From assembly GCF_030272615.1 (NCBI RefSeq), contig NC_081412.1, positions 40,170,791 to 40,230,790 of the forward strand: DNA of 60,000 bases, read 5' to 3'. The stretch is from Cryptomeria japonica. Its lineage: Eukaryota; Streptophyta; Pinopsida; Cupressales; Cupressaceae. The position numbers and the translations under genes are program-made. Shown here in pieces: positions 53,118 to 60,000 of the stretch (its first letter is position 1; each line of letters opens with the position of its first letter). The notes beneath the pieces were generated by a model, which did not search any database, was not told the DNA's origin, and worked only from the letters and a program-made list of their open reading frames with translations.

Positions 53118-56100
53118 ATGAGTTTTACAACAATAAGCCCTACTTACACTATTCCCGTTAGACGAAGCCGTAGAATTAAGTCTTTCCGAGGTTTAACTAC
53201 TGAGGAGATGGAACCTAATTTGAATAGCCTTTTTAACGAGGACATGGGTAATTCCTCTAATCCTCCTAATGATGAAGAAGCTCTCCATGAGGTTTCTGAA
53301 GAACAAATTTCAAAATTGGATAACCAATTTGACGATTTTCGACAATGGATGTCTCAAGAATACCCTGATAGTCAAGCTCTTCCTTTAATTGAGGGTCTAA
53401 AACGTATGCTTCAAAGTGATAAGAATGGAATTGATATTTTGCGTGGTATTGCACACATTGTGGATTCGAATGTGATGCCTATGAAGAGTTGTGCTAAAAA
53501 TTTGGGTTATACACAACCTCCTACTCAAGTCAATCATTCTATTCCTTTGATGACTTCTATTGCTAGCGTACCTACCTTTACATCAAACATAATGGCTACT
53601 TCTACACAAGACATTCCTCCTGTGATCACCAGTCATGGGGGCAATCCTTCTTCTTCAATTAACCCTCTTCCTTCATTTATTCTGACTTCTTCATTCATTC
53701 CTTCAATGAATGTTCCTATTACATCTCCACAAATGAACATGATGCAAGGGGGTAATTCATTCAATCATTCCATTCCTCCTTGTAGTATTCCTCCTGTCCA
53801 ATCATCTCCTATGACTAATTATCATAGAGTCCCACCACCTTACTCTTTACCTTCTTTCAATAACATAACACCTCCATCTCAATCTAACACGTCTAATATG
53901 AACTCTTCGACTGAAGCGACCATTAACAATCTTGCACAAACTGTCTCTTCTTTACAACAACAAATTGCCTCTATGAATCAATCTAAGTTTAGTGTGCCCA
54001 CATTTGATGTTGCGAGCCCACTTTCTCTTGACATTGTTCGAGCTATCCCTCCTAAACATGTTGAAATCCCGCATTTGGAACTGTATAATGGTAAAGGCGA
54101 TCCTCTAACACATGTTAAGACTTTTCAAACAATTTGTACTGATTTTGCTTATGACCAAAGGTTGCTTGCAAAACTGTTTACTAGAACATTAAGAGACAAA
54201 GCCCTACAATGGTATTGCTCGTTGCCTTCTTATTCTATTACTTCTTTTGAACAACTTGCAAATGCTTTCATTCAACAATTTCAAAACAATATAAGTCCTA
54301 AAGTTACTTTGATTGATTTAATGCATTGTAAACAAGGTGTTAAAGAGAAAGTGACTGATTTCATTGGTAGATATAAGCATTTGTATGCTCAAATTTCTTT
54401 TCCAGTGCCTGACAATGATATTCAAAGAATCTTTATTTCTAATTTACAAAAAGATATTCGAGACAAACTTCTGTTTTCTGAGTTTACTTCTTTCCAACAG
54501 TTGTGTGCAACTCTTCACAATTATCAACTGACTGTGAGTCAAATGGAACAATCACATCCTATGGCTCCGAGTGATAAGGGTGATAGCAGTCAACAACCAT
54601 TTGGGAAGTTTAAACCGAACAGAGATTCCATCAAATTCAATGAAAACATCATCAACAACAATGTGAATGCAGCATCAGGTGTGCCTCCTATTTCTAAATT
54701 TTTCAAGAAAGAAAGAAAGTATACCCCTTTGAATGAATCATTGCATAGTATTATGAATAAGTTATTGGAACAAAATGTGCTTACTCTTCCTCCTATAAGG
54801 CAAATTGATCCTGCAAAGATTACTTCACCTTATTTTGATAACAAATCTTTTTGTCAATTTCATCGTCAGCCTGGGCATGATACTGAAAAATGTTTTTCTT
54901 TAAAGGGTAAAATTCAAGATTTGATTGATAATAATACTATCTCTGTTTCTAGAGTGAATGATAAAGGCAACACATCTGTAGCTCCTCCTAACCAAAATCT
55001 TCAGATTTTCACTGATCCATTACCTTCTCATACCTCTAATGCAATTGAGGCTAATGATTCCTCTCTCTCATCTGATGGTCTTGTGTCTATGACTCCGAAT
55101 GTGATTAACTTTGTAGAGCAGCAAGAAAACCCTAAAGAACCTTCCATCACATTTGATTCTAGTGAAACCATTAGGGCACCTGATGGTCCTTTATACATAG
55201 TTGCAAAAGTCAAGAATACACCTTGCCGTGGAGTGCTTATTGATCCTTCGTGCATGGTTAATGTTATTACTGAAGAATTTCTTTTTACTTTGCAATTGAA
55301 TCAAGTGATCTATGACAAAACAGATGTGATTGTGAAACTATTTGATGCATTTTCTTCTCCTGCAATTGGTTCTATTACTTTACCTATTGAGGTCCATAAC
55401 AAATCCCTTGATGTGAACTTTGCTATTATTCCTTCATCCGAGCAATTTCATGTGAAGCTTGGCTATCCTTGGCTATCTTCCATGAAAGCTATTGCTTCTG
55501 CTATTCATAAGTGTTTGAAATTTCCCCATAATGGTGAAGTTGTTACTTTCAATCATAGTCTCTTTAAACCAGCTAAAAGAACTTCTAGCGTTCCTATTGA
55601 TTACTTTTGGCCTAAACAATTCCAATCTCTTCCTCCGCGAAGTGATCATCTTTTCAAATCTTATCAAAAGTGGAAAACAGATATGGTCCTATCTCTAAGT
55701 GAACCTAGAACACCTAAACTTGATATTCCTATCATTCTTGAGAAGGAAGTTCTTCCTTTGAAAGATAAAACTAATGTCTTTCCTCAAGAAGATTCCCAAC
55801 CCATTCCTATGGATGTGACTATGTCTATGCCTAATAAACCTTCTAAAAGTAGACCTATACCTCCTCGTCATGATGGACTTGGTCTTCTTCCTAAACCAAA
55901 TATTCCTCCTTTGTATGGAGCAGTCCCTCCTCCTTCTTAACCAAATATTCCTCCTTTGTATGGAGCAGTCCCTCCTCCTTCTTTTTATAGAGAGAAGAGA
56001 CCTTCTTCTTCTCCTATTATCCAGCCTAAGAGACCACAACCTAAACACCCAAGTGATAAGGATGAGAAAATTCCTCCTCCTCAATCTTCTCCACTTCCTA

Positions 56101-56588
56101 CTAAGACTAGATGAAATCATTCTGCACGTGAACATCGACGAAAGCGTCGTCTTGGAGCTCAAGCAGTTGCTTCTCAAACTTTGCAATCTCCAAAAACACC
56201 TTCAACAAGCATTATTCCATTTTCTCCAAAATCTCCAAAACATAAGATGCATGATGGTCTTGATCCTGTGCGAATTAAAGACCCTATTTTTATAAAACTT
56301 GATGATGCTATAGATGAAAATGTTATTCATGATGAAAATGTTACTCCTTTTGCTTCTGATAGTGAATATGAACTTGTTGATATTGATAACCATTTATCTA
56401 ATGAATTTTCTAAAGCACTTATCCTAGCTCCTAGACAAGAACAATGTGGCTCGGAACATGAACATAGCCCTTGTTTGGATCTTGTGATAGCTCCATCTGC
56501 TGTGTTGAATGTTCCTCTTCTAGCGTGTTCCTTGCCTTCCCGAAACATTGATCAACAAGATCGGGGGGTAGATGACGTGCTAGACTAG
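53118..56588 (+). pseudogene. E11 Gag and protease-like polyprotein
   Basis: Open for 940 codons from 53118, then the same frame to 56588 with only a TAA (55938-55940) and a TGA (56112-56114). N-terminus basic (RRSRRIKSFRG), then Pro/Ser-rich. A coiled-coil-like segment (TINNLAQTVSSLQQQIASMN) precedes the Gag domain at residues about 310-470 (HLELYNGKGDPLTHVKTFQT, then RTLRDKALQWYCSLP). A C-x2-H-x4-H-x4-C finger follows at residues 579-592 (CQFHRQPGHDTEKC), as in Tat-lineage Gag. The protease-like domain at about 683-800 has D-P-S (709-711) in place of D-S/T-G. The acidic tail ends at GVDDVLD. No pol follows. Gag would form particles and package RNA; the protease activity is doubtful. Confidence 0.88.
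55896..55986 (+). repeat. 45-bp in-frame tandem duplication that creates the TAA
   Basis: The unit AACCAAATATTCC...CTCCTTCTT (45 bp) occurs twice without spacer. Because it ends in T and begins with AA in this frame, the junction codon is TAA (55938-55940). The single-copy E8 version (PNIPPFYGVVPPPSSYREKR) has no stop there. Confidence 0.9.
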
Positions 56589-57334
56589 TTACATTAGCAT
56601 AGCAGATTCTCTCCTCCTCTCTTGTGTTACTTCTTCTATATGTTATTCTCATTCTTCTATTTGTTGTCCTTGGTGTTGTCTACTTGAGGACGATGCAAAG
56701 CATTGAGATCTCTTTTGGTCTCTCTCATGTTGACTCAAAAGACACATGTGTTCCCTTCTTCTAGGTGACTTTCCTTGATTGGGGAATGAAGAACAATTAT
56801 GCATACATACATATGATATATATACATGAATTATCATACAGCATACTGACCCCAAGGAAAGCGAAGTCACCTTGTGCTTTGTGTTTTGTGTCTATTATCC
56901 TTGGGCTTATCTCACACTTGGGGGCTAAATCCTTGTGATAACGTGCTCCTTTCCTTTCTCATTTCTTATATGTATCACTACCTTAAAGCAATCACCCTCG
57001 GTGAGGCATGTGCGATCGCTTTAACATAGGGGGGCATACATCCCGTTCATATCTTTTCAAGATACATGAAAATTTCTTGACAAATTTAGCTTTGCCTTGA
57101 AAATTTTTGATATCTTTCTTGCATGACTCATAGTGAGGGAACCTTACTGCTGACAGTCATGGTTCTCCCTCGTGATCTTCCCTTTTACTTTGTCAATAGA
57201 AGTCGTAAGATCCTTAGTCCACTGGGGGCTTGGTGTGTCTTGCCTCCTTGACGTGGTGAAAGTCTTTCAATATTGTTTCCTTGTACTTTACCGGAAGTAT
57301 GAGCATACATACTCCCGCTAAAGTGGGGGCTAAA
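56589..57334 (+). other. E11 3' UTR and polypurine tract
   Basis: Noncoding but collinear with the E8 3' UTR. G-rich boxes: ACTTGGGGGCTAAATCC at about 56916, TAGGGGGGCATACA near 57027, CACTGGGGGCTTGG near 57221, and the LTR-proximal AAAGTGGGGGCTAAA at 57320-57334, which is the PPT. It has ATGATATATATACATG near 56815. Confidence 0.7.
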
Positions 57335-58608
57335 TGTAGCGTCCTAAAATTGTGACACTTGCAATTTTGACTGCATTTCGGTCTTCACGATGGCGACGCA
57401 ACACGCAACCTGAATGGAGACCCCGAAACCTGATTACGACACTGAAAACTGCATTTTTCAAGCACCCTGGCCTGAACCTCCTTGCACCCTGCTATCCCGG
57501 GAGGTGGGACCAGAGCGCCCAGCGCCCTGGTCCTTCAGGACTAGGGCGCCCAGTGCCCTGGTCCCCCAGGACCATGGCGCCCAGCGCCCTGGTCCCTGGG
57601 TCCTATTTTGGGCCCGGTCTCCTTTGGACTTCGGATCTTTTTGTTTGCAATTTGGAAAATAAACTTTCCTGGTCGGCCTAAGGTCGGGAAAATCAGTCTA
57701 TCAGCCCTAATTGACAAGTATATAAACTACATTTTCCTCTTTCATTGGATATGATGGAAAAGGCATGGAAACTATACTCAAGCATTCAAACATTCAAGCA
57801 TTCCTTCAACCAATTGATCATTTCAAGTCTCCATTCAAGGCTAAATGTTGCATTCAAGACAAGGATTCAACCATTGAAGAGGAGATCACATACTACATGC
57901 TACATACAACATACTACTACAACATACAACATACAACATCTATACCTTCGCACATAAGGATACAAACATCCTTACAACAAGGTATTAGTACTTGTTTTAC
58001 ATTACAGACATTTACATTTACAGCATTGCTCATTTCTTGGTTAATTCCAAAACCGGGGTTTGACCTAAAGGCAAACCCCTAATCCCTAACCCCCTAATCA
58101 TCTTCGTTTTTCTGTGTGTAGGTTGCAGGTACGCGGCTGAAATTGAAGATCTGGAATCCTTGTGCAGAGACAAACAGATCCCCCTTCGTTTCGCGGATTT
58201 TTCGGAGGACTGTGGCGCCGGGCGCCATCGTCTCGACAACTTTTGCTCAAATTTGCAAGACAGCGCCGTATCGACATTTTACTGCTAATTCCAGGTGCGC
58301 AGCTTCATCCTATATCCCTATCTCAGTTTATAAGCGAATCTTTGTCACTTTCTATGCATTCCTAGCTTAATTCTTCTATCAACATTCTTTACAAAAGAGG
58401 GTAGCCTTGCTTTCTTAACCCTTGAAACACATTTAGCATCCAATCTTGTATTGTGTGGGATTGGATCTTGTGGGTTTCAACCCCTCTTTTGAATGTAAAG
58501 TCTCTCCCCTAAGTGAAAACCATCAACCCTAGTGAATCTCCCTTCTCTCTCCTTGGAGTTGGAAGAGGGGAGAGCAACTAGGGTTCGATCGCGATTTTCC
58601 GCTTTACA
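57335..58608 (+). repeat. E11 3' LTR
   Basis: 1274 bp, 59 longer than the 5' LTR. The difference is explained by an extra ~31-bp GC-rich unit near 57560 and about 28 bp of ACAACAT repeats near 57910. Elsewhere there are roughly a dozen substitutions in the first 600 bp by eye, several C to T at CpG. Confidence 0.95.
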
Positions 58609-58996
58609 ATTTTTATGTAGTCAGTGAGGATCCTTTTGTAATGAGCAGTGTGCTCTAGGTTGTTGGCCTTCTTGCAAGTGCAGGTCCCTCAATTGTAATC
58701 ACATACTTGCTGCAACAGTATTATCTGACTATGGGTAGGCTTCCCACCATGGTTTTTCTCTTTACGAGGTTTTCAACATACAAATCTTAATGTCTTGTGG
58801 ATGGTATTTATTCTCTCATTATTTCTTGAGCTCAATTGGTATATCTACTATTTTGGTATTTGGTTTATGCATTCTGGTATTATTCTTTTGGGTTCTGGTA
58901 TTTAAGTTTTAATTTCTTAAGGGTCTGGTAATCTCTTGACAACTGATTCACCCCCCCTCCTCTCAATTGTATTTCAATTATTTGAACTATCTAACA
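58609..58996 (+). repeat. E10 3' LTR, part after E11
   Basis: Resumes with the ATTTT duplication and TATGTAGTCAGTGAGGATCC (partner at 44925). It includes the U5-side signature (GGGTAGGCTTCCCACCATGG) and ends TATCTAACA at 58996. GGATC follows. Confidence 0.9.
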
Positions 58997-59720
58997 GGAT
59001 CCTTAGGAAAATCTTGTGTTTCTACCATATTAACCAAGTTTGGATCCATAGAGGTGAATTCTTCATAAGAGAAAGAATTAGGCACAATCTCAATAATGAT
59101 AGAGGTATGAGATGGCAAAGGATAAGCAAAAATCTTAAGATTTTGATTAGGAGGAGATACTGATTTATTCCCTTTATCATTCACGCCTGTGACAGATATA
59201 GTATTATTATCAATCAAGTCTTGAATCTTATTTTTCAATGAAAAATACTTTTTAGTATCATGACCAAGTTGATGCTGAAATTGGGAAAATGAATTGTTAT
59301 CAAAATAAGGAGATGCAAGTTTGGAAGGATCAATTTATTTTATAGGAGGAAGTTTGATAATATTTTTGTGCAACAATTGAGACATAATACTATGTAAAAA
59401 TTCATTCAAAGGACTAAACTGTCTTTCTCTTTGGAAAAATTTAGAAATAGAAGGCACACCTGTTGTAGCATCACATGGTTGTTGTTGATTGGATCATTGA
59501 GCTTGATGAAGCTTTTTGTCAGTTTCAACATTGGAAACGGTTGTTGAACACTCTCCCTCTTATCACTTGGAGCCATAGGAGTGGATTGCTCCATTTGACT
59601 CACAGCCAGTTGATAATTGTGGAGTGTTGCGTACAACCACGAAAAATAAGTAAACTCAGAGAAAAGAAGATTTTCCTTGATATCTTTTTGTAAATGGGTT
59701 AGTGCAGGGTCATGGGGGGG
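58997..59720 (-). pseudogene. E8 Gag, Gag-domain end and zinc finger region
   Basis: Minus strand: LTHLQKDIKENLLFSEFT, ATLHNYQLAVSQMEQSTPMA, then the zinc-finger region near 59280-59240 (its histidine-rich part reads QHQLGHDTKKYFSLKNKIQ, with the last Cys changed to Tyr) and DLIDNNTISVTGVNDKGN. It aligns with E11 residues about 440-680. Homology to E11 stops near 59700-59720, where another break or insertion must lie. Confidence 0.8.
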
Positions 59721-60000
59721 CAAAAAGTGGTGATGTGAAAAAAATAGCCTTCTCCACTCACCTGAAAATGTGAAAAATTCATGTTGACTTTTTGCTTGGC
59801 CTGAGTGTCAGTACACCTTGGTATGGTAAACACCTAAGCAAATCGGATATCGGATACAATTGGATATCCAATTTTTATTTGTAATTTAAATCAAAAAATA
59901 AATTATATAATATATATTGTAATATAATAATATATTATATAATATATGATATATTATTATATTATATTATATATTATATAATACATAATATATAATATAA
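59721..60000. other. Unassigned sequence ending in a TA-rich low-complexity run
   Basis: No coding signal. 59875-60000 is almost pure A/T with repeats of ATATAATATAT. It could be the edge of another element that truncated E8; I cannot identify it. Confidence 0.5.

Larger units (their letters stand above)
50723..58608 (+). mobile_element. E11: Ty3/gypsy element with Gag and protease-like domain only
   Basis: 7886 bp with LTRs 50723-51937 and 57335-58608 and a perfect ATTTT duplication (50718-50722, 58609-58613). PBS at 51941, a 1.2-kb leader, one large ORF (53118-56588 with two stops), a 3' UTR of about 750 bp and a PPT. There is no RT, RNase H or integrase. Gag has the features of Tat-lineage gypsy Gag. 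Its LTR start (TGTAGCGTCCTAAAATTG) and PPT resemble those of E9 more than those of other elements here. Confidence 0.93.
44146..58996 (+). mobile_element. E10: Ty1/copia element with E11 nested in its 3' LTR
   Basis: 5' LTR 44146-45282, PBS, gag, protease, integrase, RT, RNase H (to 49502), PPT and a 3' LTR starting 49871. E11 (50723-58608) splits that LTR, which resumes at 58614 and ends 58996. A perfect GGATC target duplication flanks it (44141-44145 and 58997-59001), inside the minus-strand gag of E8. Stops, frameshifts and a lost integrase Glu make it inactive. Confidence 0.93.
27339..59700 (-). mobile_element. E8: Ty3/gypsy element with Gag and protease-like domain only, minus strand, broken by E9 and E10
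   Basis: Pieces in order of its own transcription: gag 59700-58997, then 44145-43856, then 30511-29366, a 3' UTR (29365-28591) and a 3' LTR (28590-27339). E10 sits at the first junction (TSD GGATC) and E9 at the second (TSD ATAAC). Gag stops at 29366 and about 775 bp of noncoding DNA lead straight to the LTR, so there is no reverse transcriptase or integrase. E11 has the same pol-less plan. The 5' part beyond about 59700 is lost or outside the window. Confidence 0.85.

Noticed and set aside
55695-56186. 163-codon minus-strand ORF opposite the Gag tail
   Set aside because: Arg/Ser/Leu-rich antisense reading of Pro/Ser-rich codons; a shadow ORF.

Overview
This window looks like nuclear DNA of a seed plant with a large, repeat-dense genome, possibly a gymnosperm. 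That placement is inferred from the depth of nesting and the element types, not from a marker gene. I see no convincing single-copy host gene, no tRNA or rRNA gene and no CRISPR array. Nearly all 60 kb is LTR retrotransposons inserted into one another. I name them E1 to E11 from left to right. Several insertions are proven by 5-bp target-site duplications (TSDs).

Left half. E1 (1-4100, +, cut by the window edge) is an unrecognised long ORF full of nonsense codons plus a probable 3' LTR. It lies in E2 (4101-7747, +), the 3' part of a Ty3/gypsy chromovirus. E2 lies in the 3' LTR of E3 (7748-21592, -), a copia-like element with about 2.5-kb LTRs and only gag. E3 is interrupted by E4 (10809-18130, +), a complete but dead Ty1/copia element. 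E3 itself sits in the integrase of E5 (21593-27117, +, copia), which also carries a solo LTR, E6 (23539-24999, TSD GATAT). E5 ends in the gag of E7 (27118-27338, -, copia).

Right half. E8 (27339 to about 59700, -) is a Ty3/gypsy element coding only for Gag and a protease-like domain. It was broken by E9 (30512-43855, -, TSD ATAAC) and by E10 (44146-58996, +, copia, TSD GGATC). E10 carries E11 (50723-58608, +, TSD ATTTT), a second Gag/protease-only gypsy of the E8 type.

Most interesting unit. E9 is a Tat-like gypsy element whose 787-bp LTRs differ at only 2 positions. It has no gag. It encodes G-patch, reverse transcriptase, RNase H, a second RNase H and integrase on the minus strand, in one frame broken only by seven nonsense codons. 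On the opposite strand it carries an intact plant-mobile-domain (PMD) gene with a predictable intron. That intron holds six hairpins with one shared loop and changing, self-complementary stems. E8 and E11 have what E9 lacks (Gag and protease) and lack what E9 has, and all three share LTR-end and polypurine-tract motifs. I propose, as inference, a two-part retrotransposon system with gag and pol on separate elements.
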